Notes under the pieces: generated by a model
Told to the model about the DNA's origin: nothing
The model's database searches: none
What the model saw: only the letters and a program-made list of their open reading frames with translations
Assembly (NCBI GenBank): GCA_964551975.1
Contig: CAZKFI010000001.1
Coordinates: forward strand, 1-64,000
Source: REEB426 sp964551975
GTDB lineage: Bacteria > Actinomycetota > Actinomycetes > S36-B12
Length of the DNA: 64,000 nt
Reading direction: 5' to 3'
Part shown: positions 37,255 to 46,324 of the stretch, one piece after another
Layout of the letters: each line of letters opens with the position of its first letter
How positions within the stretch are numbered: position 1 is the first letter of the stretch
Translations under genes and position numbers: made by a program

Positions 37255-38744
37255 ACCAAGAGCAACCCGGCCAGTTCCCGTACACGCGCGGGATCAGTGC
37301 TGACCCTGGGGTGTGGACCATGGGTCAGTACGCCGGGTTCGGTACCGCGAAACAGACCAACGAGCGCTTCCGCTCCCTCCTGGCCCAAGGACTCACCGGG
37401 TTCAGCGTCGCACTGGATCTGCCCACCCAGATGGGCCTGGACTCGGACAATCCGTTGGCTCGCGGTGAGGTCGGCAAGGTGGGGGTCGCGATCGACTCCC
37501 TCGCCGATATCGAAATCCTGATGGATCAGATCGAACTGGAGAAGATCACCCAGGTACGGACGACGGCCAATTCAATCGGCTACATCTGGGCGGCACTTTT
37601 CGAAGCACTTGCCACCAAGCGCAATGTCGACCCCAATCAGTTCGGCATGTTCATTCAAAATGACGTGCTCAAGGAGTACTTCGCTCGAGGAACTCAGATC
37701 TTCCCGCCCAGTGCGGGCCTGAAGCTCTCCGTGGACGTGATCGAACACATCGCCCAGCACATTCCTCGCTGGGTATCCCTGGCAATGAGCGGCTATCACA
37801 TCCGCGAGTCGGGTTCAGACGCCGTGCAGGAGGTCGCATTTACCTTCGCGAATGCACGTGCCTACCTTGACGAGGCAGTACGCAGAGGCCTGAGCATCGA
37901 TGCCGTCGCACCAACGCTGTTCACCTTCCTGTCGAGCAACATGGATTTCCTCCCGGAGATCGCGAAGTTCCGGGCAGCGCGGCGGGTTTGGGCGAAGTTG
38001 GTACGGGACACCTACGGCGCCCAGGATCCTCGCTCGGAACAACTGCGGATCTTCGTGTTCACGGCGGGTTCCTCGCTCACCGCTCAGCAGCCATTGAACA
38101 ACGTGGTGCGCACGTCGATCGAAGCGATGGCTGCAGCCCTTGGTGGTGTGCAGACGATGCATGTGTGTGCATATGACGAAGCCCTTGGTGTGCCAACTGA
38201 ACAGGCGGCAACCTTGGCGCTGCGTACCCAGCAGATCGTTGCCTTTGAAACCGGTGTTACCCAAATGGTGGATCCGCTCGGTGGCAGCACGATCCTGGAG
38301 GCATTGACCGACGATCTCGAGCGGCGGATCTGGGCTGAACTCGATGTGGTGGAGCAGCATGGCGGTGCGCTGGGATGCATTGAATCCGGCTACTTTGCGC
38401 GTGCCCTCGGTGACAGCGCCTGGCAACTGGCTCAATCAATCGACTCCGGTGAACGCACTGTCGTTGGTGTGAATCGCTTCGTGACCGACCCGGTCGCCTT
38501 CGAGGTATTCGGCATCGACCCCAAGGCGGAGCGAGACCAGATCACCAGCCTCGAGCGAGTCCGCGCCACCAGGGATGCCACCGCAGTGCGTGCCGGCCTG
38601 GAGTCCGTCCGACTCTCTGCAGAAGCCGGTGAGAACGTCGTCCCGGCCTGCGTGGAAGCCGTCAGTGCCTACGCAACGGTTGGCGAGATCGCCGACGTCC
38701 TACGTGCAGTTCACGGTGTCTGGACACCGTCCACCTCGTTCTAG
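37251..38744 (+). CDS. B12-dependent acyl-CoA mutase, large subunit (atypical active site)
   Basis: A 497-aa acyl-CoA mutase barrel without a B12 domain, as in the two-subunit Icm/Hcm-type mutases; the B12-binding subunit is encoded at 41714. The methylmalonyl-CoA mutase residues Tyr89, Arg207 and His244 align with Tyr27, Arg146 and His183, so a carboxyl-bearing acyl-CoA is likely. Two departures are seen: the Arg87 position is Gly25 (WTMGQYAGF), and about five residues of the preceding substrate loop are missing (RGISADPGVW). ATG overlaps the ligase stop (ATGA). Possible products are methylmalonyl-, ethylmalonyl- or other branched dicarboxyl-CoAs; the true substrate cannot be called. Confidence 0.88.
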   Translation: MNQEQPGQFPYTRGISADPGVWTMGQYAGFGTAKQTNERFRSLLAQGLTGFSVALDLPTQMGLDSDNPLARGEVGKVGVAIDSLADIEILMDQIELEKITQVRTTANSIGYIWAALFEALATKRNVDPNQFGMFIQNDVLKEYFARGTQIFPPSAGLKLSVDVIEHIAQHIPRWVSLAMSGYHIRESGSDAVQEVAFTFANARAYLDEAVRRGLSIDAVAPTLFTFLSSNMDFLPEIAKFRAARRVWAKLVRDTYGAQDPRSEQLRIFVFTAGSSLTAQQPLNNVVRTSIEAMAAALGGVQTMHVCAYDEALGVPTEQAATLALRTQQIVAFETGVTQMVDPLGGSTILEALTDDLERRIWAELDVVEQHGGALGCIESGYFARALGDSAWQLAQSIDSGERTVVGVNRFVTDPVAFEVFGIDPKAERDQITSLERVRATRDATAVRAGLESVRLSAEAGENVVPACVEAVSAYATVGEIADVLRAVHGVWTPSTSF

Positions 38745-38748
38745 GTGG

Positions 38749-40128
38749 TTACGGCACCGACGTTGCCGCGACTGCCTCAGCTACGGCGGGGGCTACCGCA
38801 GGGTCGAACACGCTCGGGATGATGTAGATGGCCGAGAGTGCCTCGTCGGTCACCACGGCAGCGATCGCCCGGGCCGCGGCGACCAGCATCTCGTCAGTGA
38901 TTTTGTGACCACCACTGTCTAGAATTCCGCGGAAGATCCCGGGGAAGGCCAGCACGTTGTTGATCTGGTTGGGGTAGTCACTGCGCCCGGTGGCGATGAC
39001 CCGCGCAACCTTGGCCGCCTCCACCGGATCGATCTCTGGGACCGGATTGGCAAGTGCGAACACGATTGGGTCATGGGCCATCTGCGCGACATCCGCAGCG
39101 GTGATGAGGTTCGGCTGAGAAAGGCCAATAAATACGTCCGCACCCACGAGCGCCTCGGCGATGGTCCCGGTGTGATTACGTGGGTTGGTGACCTCGGAGA
39201 GCGCGGCACGCTCAGGATCGAGGTTGTCGCGGCCACGGTAGATGGCTCCCTTGGAGTCAAACAGGATGATGTCGCTGACCCCACTGATCATCAACAGTCG
39301 GGCGACGGCCGCTCCAGCGGCACCAGCACCCACCATCACGATGCGGAGATCACTCATCTGCTTCTTTACTAGACGCAGAGCATTGAGAAGTGCAGCCAGA
39401 ACCACGACCGCGGTTCCATGCTGATCGTCGTGGAAGACCGGGATGTTGAGCTTCTCGCGCAGGCGACGCTCGATTTCGAAGCAACGCGGAGCGGAAATAT
39501 CCTCGAGGTTGATGCCGCCGAAGCCCGGCGCGATTAGCTCGACGGTTCGAACAATCTCATCCACATCTTTGGTGTCCAAGCAGATAGGCCAAGCATCCAC
39601 ACCACCGAACTTCTTGAACAGTGCCGCCTTACCCTCCATCACCGGCATTGCAGCAGCCGGTCCAATGTCACCCAGACCCAAGACGGCGGTGCCGTCGGTG
39701 ACCACGGCAACGGAGTTGCGCTTGATGGTGAGGTTGCGAGCATCTGCGGGATTCTCATGGATCGCCATGCAGACTCGCGCTACCCCTGGGGTGTACGCGC
39801 GGGCTAGATCGGTGCGATTGCGCAGTGGCACCTTCAAACCAGTCTCGATCTTGCCGCCAAGATGGATCAGGAACACGGCGTCGCTGATCTTCTCAACTGA
39901 GCATCCGGGCAGTGCCTCAAGTGCGCGTCGCACCTCGGCATCGTGCTCAGGTCCAAGGGTCAAGCAGGTGATGTCCAGGGTGATGTGCTGGGCCCCCGGA
40001 TCCGACACGTCCATGCCCGTGATCACCGCACCGGTCCCGCTAACCGCGGTGACGATCTCTCCGGACGCATGCAGTTCCGGCGTGGCGTGCATGCGGATAG
40101 TGATTGATGAAGAGGGGCTGGGACTCAT
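38749..40128 (-). CDS. NAD(P)-dependent malic enzyme with N-terminal ACT-like domain
   Basis: A 459-aa malic enzyme that decarboxylates malate to pyruvate. The N-terminal about 85 residues resemble an ACT regulatory domain. The catalytic part follows: [14 protein letters not shown] (Tyr), [20 protein letters not shown], metal-binding DDQHGTAVV, and the NAD(P) site [14 protein letters not shown]. It is convergent with the mutase gene (4-bp gap). It would turn C4 acids made through sucCD and mdh into pyruvate. It may be part of the island or a core gene carried with it. Confidence 0.92.
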   Translation of the reverse strand: MSPSPSSSITIRMHATPELHASGEIVTAVSGTGAVITGMDVSDPGAQHITLDITCLTLGPEHDAEVRRALEALPGCSVEKISDAVFLIHLGGKIETGLKVPLRNRTDLARAYTPGVARVCMAIHENPADARNLTIKRNSVAVVTDGTAVLGLGDIGPAAAMPVMEGKAALFKKFGGVDAWPICLDTKDVDEIVRTVELIAPGFGGINLEDISAPRCFEIERRLREKLNIPVFHDDQHGTAVVVLAALLNALRLVKKQMSDLRIVMVGAGAAGAAVARLLMISGVSDIILFDSKGAIYRGRDNLDPERAALSEVTNPRNHTGTIAEALVGADVFIGLSQPNLITAADVAQMAHDPIVFALANPVPEIDPVEAAKVARVIATGRSDYPNQINNVLAFPGIFRGILDSGGHKITDEMLVAAARAIAAVVTDEALSAIYIIPSVFDPAVAPAVAEAVAATSVP

Positions 40129-40179
40129 GTGAGAACCCTACTCGCGCGCCGCGGGTTACTCGGTGCGCTGATATGTGAG

Positions 40180-41064
40180 TTAAGCCTCTGGGAGCTGGGC
40201 GTTCACGTGCGTCTGGGCGAGGTGTGCGAGTTCGTCGTGTAGCGCGTAGAACAATGCGGTGGCTCGATCACCAGGCCAACGTTTCGGCAGGTACTCCCGT
40301 GGCAGCCCAGGGTCCAGGTACGGCAGTGGTCGCCATGAGGTGAGCACCCGGGTGTAGTCGGCGAAAGCACGTTCCGTGGTCACCGGTCGGGCTGAACTCG
40401 TTACCTGCGAGCCGAGGCGCCCGTAGGCCTCAGCGAAACCCTCATAGGCGCCCGCCATGGCATCAAGGTCCCACCATTGGCGCACGGCATCTACGGTTGG
40501 GCGAAAGGCGATGTGCTCGGCACGAAACACGTCCAGGTAGTGCTGCACACCCAGCACCTCTGCGACGTAGCGAATGTCCTGCTCCAAGGTTCGTGGTGCG
40601 ATCCACAGACCACCGCTCACCTGAGCGAACCCCACGCGAGACAGTCGTGAGCGCAAGCGATAGCGCAGGTCGCGGGCACTTTCCGGGATCGAGAAAGCCG
40701 CGAGGACCCAGCCCTCATTGGGTGGTGGGTGACGCCGATTGAGGACGCGGGCATCGCCGATATCGAAGGTTCGCCAGGCTGACTCCGACAGGGCATACCC
40801 GGCAACGCCACTGCGGCGCTCGGCGATCAGCACACCGCGTCGCTTGATTCGCGATAGGGCACTGCGCACTGCGGCATCTTCGACACCAACCTGCCCGAGC
40901 AGGTTCAACAGCGCAGCCACCGGCAACCATCCACCGAGTCTGCGGCTGTAGGCGCCATAGATCGTGATGATCAGGGACTGGGGTCGGGTGGCTCGAAGGA
41001 CCACGTCCCCGGGTTCACCGGTGAACGACTGCAGAACCGGAGCGTCCTCGGCAATCCGCGGCAC
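40180..41064 (-). CDS. PaaX family transcriptional repressor
   Basis: A 294-aa PaaX-type regulator. The N-terminal winged helix (ITIYGAYSRRLGGWLPVAALL; VRSALSRIKRRGVLIAER) is followed by the PaaX core (GWVLAAFSIPESARDLRYRLRSRL; GLWIAPR) and a C-terminal alpha-helical part. PaaX senses phenylacetyl-CoA in E. coli, and relatives respond to aryl-CoA esters. It lies downstream of and on the same strand as the flavin reductase gene (19-bp gap), within the island, so it is the likely local regulator of the CoA-dependent genes. Confidence 0.9.
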   Translation of the reverse strand: MPRIAEDAPVLQSFTGEPGDVVLRATRPQSLIITIYGAYSRRLGGWLPVAALLNLLGQVGVEDAAVRSALSRIKRRGVLIAERRSGVAGYALSESAWRTFDIGDARVLNRRHPPPNEGWVLAAFSIPESARDLRYRLRSRLSRVGFAQVSGGLWIAPRTLEQDIRYVAEVLGVQHYLDVFRAEHIAFRPTVDAVRQWWDLDAMAGAYEGFAEAYGRLGSQVTSSARPVTTERAFADYTRVLTSWRPLPYLDPGLPREYLPKRWPGDRATALFYALHDELAHLAQTHVNAQLPEA

Positions 41065-41083
41065 AGCAGGAGAATAGGCGATA

Positions 41084-41653
41084 TCAGGTCGGATGATGCA
41101 GGCGCGCGAACTGCACGACCTGCCGTCCGATTATTCGCAGGGTCTCCAGTGTCGCCTCATCCGAAGAAGTCCCGTCCTCGGCAATCGAGGTGTGCTGGGC
41201 GTTCACCGTGCCGCCGAGGGGGGTGGGCCATCCGCGAAGGGCGTGAGTCACCTGGCGCAGTTGGTGCAGGGTCGACACCGTCGCCTGCCAGCCGTACGCG
41301 ACCGCGATGCATCCGACCGCCCGCCCATCAAGGTACGCGCGCTCATCACGGGCCAGATCCTCGAAGTAGTCCAGGGCGTTCTTCATCATGCCGCTGATCC
41401 CGCCGTGGTACCCGGGACTGGCAATGAGCAGGCCATCAGCACTACGAGCCTGATCGATGAGACGACGTGCGGCGTCGGTGCGCTCGGAACTTTCGGTGTC
41501 GTAGATCGGCAGCATGAGATCCCGTCCGGTGATACGAATCACGGTGGCACCAGCATCCTCGGCGGCACGTGCCGCGACCTCGAGGGCGCGCTCTGAGGAA
41601 GACCGCGGGCGAGTACTCCCGCCGATGGCCAGGATCCGAACCGATTCACTCAT
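41084..41653 (-). CDS. NAD(P)H-dependent FMN reductase family protein
   Basis: A 189-aa flavodoxin-fold flavin reductase. The FMN phosphate site [14 protein letters not shown] is at the N-terminus and the isoalloxazine loop [21 protein letters not shown] near residue 80. It could recycle reduced FMN for the old-yellow-enzyme half of the fused monooxygenase, or act as a quinone/azo reductase. It starts the two-gene unit with paaX and is divergent from the mutase B12 subunit gene (60-bp spacer). Confidence 0.88.
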   Translation of the reverse strand: MSESVRILAIGGSTRPRSSSERALEVAARAAEDAGATVIRITGRDLMLPIYDTESSERTDAARRLIDQARSADGLLIASPGYHGGISGMMKNALDYFEDLARDERAYLDGRAVGCIAVAYGWQATVSTLHQLRQVTHALRGWPTPLGGTVNAQHTSIAEDGTSSDEATLETLRIIGRQVVQFARLHHPT

Positions 41654-41713
41654 CGAGAGGGGACCCTACGCCCTGGCCCGAGTATCCTGCGGGCAGGGCA
41701 GAAAGGGATCACT

Positions 41714-42142
41714 ATGTCGTCAGGAAGTGCCGCGGGAACACGCACCATTCGTGTGGTGATCGCCAAACCTGGGCTGGATGGGCATGATCGTGGTGCCAAA
41801 GTCGTCGCCCGCGCGCTGCGTGATGCCGGCTTCGAGGTCATCTATACGGGACTGCACCAGACGCCGGCGCAGATCGTCGATGCAGCGATCCAGGAGGACG
41901 CTGATTTGATCGGCCTGTCAGTGCTTTCCGGTGCGCACCTGACACTGTTCGCCGAAGTGATGGCGCAGCTGACTGCTCGAGGTGCTGCAGATATTCAGGT
42001 CTTCGGCGGTGGCATCATCCCGGAGGATGACATTCCGGCTCTGCGCGATCTCGGCGTTGCCGAGATCTTCACGCCAGGTACACCCACCCAAGCAATCGTC
42101 GATTGGATCAACGCCAACGTTCGCACGGCGACTGCTCCGTAG
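41714..42142 (+). CDS. B12-binding subunit of acyl-CoA mutase
   Basis: A 142-aa cobalamin-binding domain. The DxHxxG motif is in [14 protein letters not shown], His being the lower axial ligand; SVLSGAHLT and [11 protein letters not shown] are the second and third B12 motifs. It pairs with the large subunit at 37251, to complete an Icm/Hcm-type heterotetramer. The two genes are separated by 3 kb holding three minus-strand genes. It directly precedes sucC (39-bp gap). Confidence 0.93.
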   Translation: MSSGSAAGTRTIRVVIAKPGLDGHDRGAKVVARALRDAGFEVIYTGLHQTPAQIVDAAIQEDADLIGLSVLSGAHLTLFAEVMAQLTARGAADIQVFGGGIIPEDDIPALRDLGVAEIFTPGTPTQAIVDWINANVRTATAP

Positions 42143-42181
42143 GGTCCGGTAGGCTCGCGCCCCGAGTGAAGGGGAGTTTGC

Positions 42182-43369
42182 GTGGATCTCTACGAGTATC
42201 AGGCTAAAGAGCTGTTCACCAAGCACAGCGTGCCGACCACACCAGGTTCGGTGTGTTCGACGGCCGATGAAGCAGCGGCGGTTGCTACGTCAATCGGCAA
42301 GCCGGTCGTGGTCAAAGCTCAGGTCAAGACCGGGGGTCGTGGCAAGGCCGGTGGCGTGAAGTTGGCTGATGATGCGCAGGATGCTCGCGCCAAGGCCGAC
42401 GCGATCCTCGGCATGGACATCAAAGGCCACACGGTGCATCGCGTCCTGGTAGCCGAGGCCTCCGACATCGCAGACGAGTACTACGTCTCCTTTTTACTTG
42501 ATCGTGCCAACCGAGCCTTCCTGGCAATGGCCAGTGTCGCCGGTGGCGTCGACATCGAAGAGGTCGCAGCCACCCGCCCCCAGGACTTGGCGAAGGTGCG
42601 AGTCGATGCACTTGAGGGTGTCACCGCGCAGAAGGCTCAAGAGATCGTGGCAGCGGCGAACTTCCCGCCGGCAGTCGCCGATCAGGTCGCCAGCATGCTT
42701 GGCAAGCTCTGGCAGGTCATGATCGCCGAGGACGCCACTCTCGTCGAGGTGAATCCACTCGTGCTCACCCCAGACGGCCGCATCCTCGCCCTGGACGGCA
42801 AGGTCACCTTGGATGAGAATGCTGGCTACCGCCAGCCGGATCACGCGGCAATGGTCGACGTCGCCAACACCGACCCGATCGAACTGCGCGCCAAAGAGTT
42901 CGACCTCAACTACGTCAAGTTGGACGGTGACGTCGGCATCATCGGCAATGGTGCGGGCCTGGTTATGAGCACCCTCGATGTCGTCGCCTACGCCGGCGAA
43001 GAGTTTGGGGGTGTGCGTCCCGCGAACTTCCTGGACATCGGTGGCGGCGCGAGCGCGACCGTGATGGCGAACGGTCTGGACATCGTGCTCAATGACCCGG
43101 ATGTGCAGGCGGTGCTGGTCAACGTCTTCGGCGGCATCACTGCCTGCGACGCCGTGGCCAACGGCATCCTGCAGGCGCTGCAGATGCTCGCCGAGTCCGG
43201 TGCCGTGTTGGACAAGCCGATCGTCTGCCGCATCGATGGCAACAACGCCATTGAGGGGCGTCGCATCCTCACCGAGGCGCAGCACCCACTGATCGAGATC
43301 GTTGACACCATGGACGGTGCCGCACGCCGGGTGGCCGAATTGGCCGCCTCGCGCAAGGCCGGAAAGTAG
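42182..43369 (+). CDS. sucC: Succinyl-CoA ligase (ADP-forming), beta subunit
   Basis: The 395-aa beta subunit of the TCA-cycle enzyme that converts succinyl-CoA to succinate with ATP or GTP formation. It begins [11 protein letters not shown], with the ATP-grasp domain following ([17 protein letters not shown]) and the C-terminal CoA-ligase domain ([26 protein letters not shown]). GTG 42182 is preceded by AAGGGGAG. sucD follows 10 bp later. The succinyl-CoA produced by an acyl-CoA mutase would enter here. Confidence 0.97.
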   Translation: MDLYEYQAKELFTKHSVPTTPGSVCSTADEAAAVATSIGKPVVVKAQVKTGGRGKAGGVKLADDAQDARAKADAILGMDIKGHTVHRVLVAEASDIADEYYVSFLLDRANRAFLAMASVAGGVDIEEVAATRPQDLAKVRVDALEGVTAQKAQEIVAAANFPPAVADQVASMLGKLWQVMIAEDATLVEVNPLVLTPDGRILALDGKVTLDENAGYRQPDHAAMVDVANTDPIELRAKEFDLNYVKLDGDVGIIGNGAGLVMSTLDVVAYAGEEFGGVRPANFLDIGGGASATVMANGLDIVLNDPDVQAVLVNVFGGITACDAVANGILQALQMLAESGAVLDKPIVCRIDGNNAIEGRRILTEAQHPLIEIVDTMDGAARRVAELAASRKAGK

Positions 43370-43379
43370 GAGCGCAAGC

Positions 43380-44252
43380 ATGGCCATCTGGCTTGATGCA
43401 GGCAGCAGGATCCTCGTTCAGGGCATGACTGGCGCGGAAGGGACCAAGCACACCCGACGCATGGTGGCCTCCGGGGCGCAGGTCGTGGCGGGAGTCACCC
43501 CGGGCAAAGCTGGCCAGGAGGTTGACGGTATTCCGGTCTTCAACTCGGTCGGCGATGCTATGAGCGCTACGGGTGCGAATGTCTCCGTCATCTTCGTGCC
43601 ACCCCGCTTCGCAAAGGCCGCGGTGATCGAAGCCGTGGATGCCGCGATCCCACTGGCTGTCGTCATCACCGAGGGCATCCCGGTGCACGACACGGCTCAG
43701 TTTTTCCAACATGCCCAGAACGCAGGCACCACGCGCCTGATCGGACCGAACTGCCCAGGGATCATCAGCCCGGGCCAGTCGAACGCCGGCATCATTCCTG
43801 CGGACATCACCGGGGCCGGCCCCATCGGCCTAGTCTCCAAGTCCGGCACATTGACGTATCAAATGATGTACGAACTACGGGACATCGGTTTCTCCACCTG
43901 CGTGGGCATCGGCGGTGACCCAATCATCGGGACCACGCACATCGACTGCCTACAAGCCTTCCAGGATGATCCAGCGACCGAGGCCATCGTGATGATCGGC
44001 GAGATCGGTGGCGATGCCGAAGAACGGGCGGCCGCGTACATTGCCGAACACATCACCAAGCCCGTCGTGGGATATGTCGCCGGCTTCACCGCACCCGAGG
44101 GCAAGACGATGGGCCACGCCGGTGCGATCGTCTCCGGCTCGGCCGGGACCGCCGCTGCCAAGCAGGAGGCTTTGGAAGCGGTCGGAGTTCAGGTCGGCAA
44201 GACACCCAGTGCGACCGCCCGGCTGATGCGCGCCATCATGACCGGCGGGTGA
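43380..44252 (+). CDS. sucD: Succinyl-CoA ligase, alpha subunit
   Basis: The 290-aa alpha subunit. The CoA-binding Rossmann part begins [32 protein letters not shown] and the phospho-His region [17 protein letters not shown] are complete. ATG 43380 has TAGGAG 8 bp upstream. The TauE-like gene probably begins 6 bp after the stop, which suggests a longer operon. Confidence 0.97.
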   Translation: MAIWLDAGSRILVQGMTGAEGTKHTRRMVASGAQVVAGVTPGKAGQEVDGIPVFNSVGDAMSATGANVSVIFVPPRFAKAAVIEAVDAAIPLAVVITEGIPVHDTAQFFQHAQNAGTTRLIGPNCPGIISPGQSNAGIIPADITGAGPIGLVSKSGTLTYQMMYELRDIGFSTCVGIGGDPIIGTTHIDCLQAFQDDPATEAIVMIGEIGGDAEERAAAYIAEHITKPVVGYVAGFTAPEGKTMGHAGAIVSGSAGTAAAKQEALEAVGVQVGKTPSATARLMRAIMTGG

Positions 44253-44258
44253 GGTTCG

Positions 44259-44993
44259 CTGGAACCTGCACTCATTGCCGTTCTGGCGGTTGCCGTTCTC
44301 GTCTACGGCTTCTCCAAAACGGCGATGCCGGTCGCCGGCATGGTGGCCAGCCCACTCGTTGCCGCGGCACTTGGCGCAGCTCCGGCTGCAGGCTTCATGG
44401 TGCCGCTGCTCATCGTGGGTGACCTCATCGCCCTAGCCAGCTATCGCCAACATGCTGACTGGCGACTCATCCGTCGACTGATTCCGGGGGTCCTTGGCGG
44501 GTTCGTGCTCACCGCGGCCTTCTTCTGGCTGCTCTCCGGTGCCGTTCTCAATCGCGCCCTGGGGTTGCTCCTGCTCATCACGGCTGGCCTGGAGGTCTGG
44601 CGCATTCGGGGTCGGGTGACGGGTACGGCCACCATGTCACGCGGTGGGGCGGCCTTCTTCGGCACGCTGACTGGCCTGAGCACCATGGCGGCCAACGCCG
44701 GAGGTGCTGCGATGACGCTCTATCTGGTGAAGATGCGGGTGCCGATTCTGACGTTCTTAGGTACCTCCACGTGGTTCTTCGCCATTCTCAACGTCCTGAA
44801 GGTGCCCCCGCTGATTCTCCTCGGCCTCCTCACGCCCAGCTCGGTGCAGGTCTCCGCCTGGTTCGTGCCGGCGATGGTGGCCGGTGCGCTATTCGGGCGC
44901 TGGGCAATCCCTCGGATCAACGAGCGCACCTTCACCTGGGTTGGTCTAGGGCTGACGGTGCTGGGTGCGACCTGGCTCATCGTGCAGGCCTAG
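44259..44993 (+). CDS. TauE/SafE-type sulfite/anion exporter
   Basis: An integral membrane protein of about 244 aa with eight hydrophobic segments and the TauE start LVYGFSKTAMPVAGM. The first membrane helix (ALIAVLAVAVLVYGFSK) lies upstream of the first ATG (44325), and the only initiator-like codon before it is CTG 44259, next to the sucD stop. A CTG start, or translational coupling, is therefore inferred; with ATG 44325 the first helix would be lost. Substrate of the exporter is unknown (sulfite, organosulfonate or another anion). Confidence 0.8.
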   Translation: MEPALIAVLAVAVLVYGFSKTAMPVAGMVASPLVAAALGAAPAAGFMVPLLIVGDLIALASYRQHADWRLIRRLIPGVLGGFVLTAAFFWLLSGAVLNRALGLLLLITAGLEVWRIRGRVTGTATMSRGGAAFFGTLTGLSTMAANAGGAAMTLYLVKMRVPILTFLGTSTWFFAILNVLKVPPLILLGLLTPSSVQVSAWFVPAMVAGALFGRWAIPRINERTFTWVGLGLTVLGATWLIVQA

Positions 44994-45053
44994 ACGGGGT
45001 GCCGAGGGCGTGGCGCAAGAGAAATATGAGACGCATGGTGTAAAACTTGACGA

Positions 45054-46316
45054 ATGCCCGAATTTCGACTGCCGGCCTGGCTCATGGCACCGCTGGCCGC
45101 ATTCTGGGCAGCCCTGGTGAGCTTCGTCGCGGTCGCGATCCCGGCATTGGCCATGTGGATGGCGACCGCTCCGCTGGGTACGCCATGGAGTGATGCCCTG
45201 CGACAGGCCGCGGGCTGGTGGCTGGTGGGGCATGCCGTACCGCTCTGGATGGACGGGGCCTGGCTGACGCTGCTGCCCTGGGGGACCCTTGTCATTCCCG
45301 CGCTGCTGCTGGGCTACGCCGGTTGGTGGGCTGCCCGAATAGGACGGGTGACCTCTCTGCGCTCCTGGCTCGGCATGGGAGTGTGCGCTGGGCTGTGTTA
45401 CGGCGTGTTGGCTGCGTCGATCGCGGAATGGGCCAGCGGGTCCACAGTGCAGTACGCGGGCCCCCGCGCCGCGGTGCTCTGCACCATCCTTGGCACATTG
45501 GCCGTCCTCTTTGGCGCCTGGCGTCACCCCAGCGTGCATCGACTCGTGCAGGAGCAGGTACCCCTGGCCCTACGAACCGCCGGCTGGGCGGGCGTGACCG
45601 GCCTGATAGCCCTGCTTTCCTTCGGTGCACTGCTGGTCTTGGCTTCATGGCTGGTTGGTCTTGATCGCGCACTGCTGGCGTGGAATGCCGTGGCCCCGGA
45701 TGCTGGCGGAACCGCAGCAATGGTCACCGTGCTGCTGGGCTACCTGCCCGTTGCTGCCACCTGGGCACTGGCCTATGCACTGGGTCCTGGTTTTGTCGTG
45801 GACGGGGGTACGGCGGTGTCGGCCTTCACGCCGCTGGTCTCCACCAACCTCCCAGCGCTACCACTGGTCGCCGCCATCCCCGAACGATCCGGCGCGTGGG
45901 CCTGGCTACTGCCCATTGCCGCAGTACTCGCCGGGCTCGCCATGGGTGCGGTCGTCGTACGCCGAGGGATTCGGCCGCTGGGTGCGCGAATGATCGTGGT
46001 CATTCTCGGCTGCCTCGGGACATCCATCGGGGTGCTGGCCTGCGCAGCCCTCTCGCAAGGCTCACTGGGCACCATGCGCCTCGTTGGACTGGGCCCGGAG
46101 CCGCTGCCCATCGCCCTGTTGGCTTTCGTCCTCACCGCTCTCGGTGGAGCACTGGCCGTCCTCATCGAGCCCGCAGCTGAGGCGATACCGTCGCAGATCA
46201 TGCGGCAGCGAACAACGCAACATCGGGTCCCAGCCGATCGGCGTCTGACGGGTGTGCGGACCGGCTCTGCGCGGCCGGTGCCCCTTGCCACTGTGCACAC
46301 GATCAGGACCCGGTAA
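45054..46316 (+). CDS. perM: PerM-like (DUF6350) membrane protein
   Basis: A 420-aa protein with roughly nine to ten membrane helices (from PLAAFWAALVSFVAVAIPAL to LLAFVLTALGGALAVLIEP) and a basic cytoplasmic tail. No catalytic motif. Its place between sucCD and purN-purH is the same as M. tuberculosis perM (Rv0955), linked to cell division and persistence; the family is DUF6350. The assignment rests on length, topology and this synteny rather than a signature motif. Confidence 0.75.
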   Translation: MPEFRLPAWLMAPLAAFWAALVSFVAVAIPALAMWMATAPLGTPWSDALRQAAGWWLVGHAVPLWMDGAWLTLLPWGTLVIPALLLGYAGWWAARIGRVTSLRSWLGMGVCAGLCYGVLAASIAEWASGSTVQYAGPRAAVLCTILGTLAVLFGAWRHPSVHRLVQEQVPLALRTAGWAGVTGLIALLSFGALLVLASWLVGLDRALLAWNAVAPDAGGTAAMVTVLLGYLPVAATWALAYALGPGFVVDGGTAVSAFTPLVSTNLPALPLVAAIPERSGAWAWLLPIAAVLAGLAMGAVVVRRGIRPLGARMIVVILGCLGTSIGVLACAALSQGSLGTMRLVGLGPEPLPIALLAFVLTALGGALAVLIEPAAEAIPSQIMRQRTTQHRVPADRRLTGVRTGSARPVPLATVHTIRTR

Positions 46317-46324
46317 GGACGACA

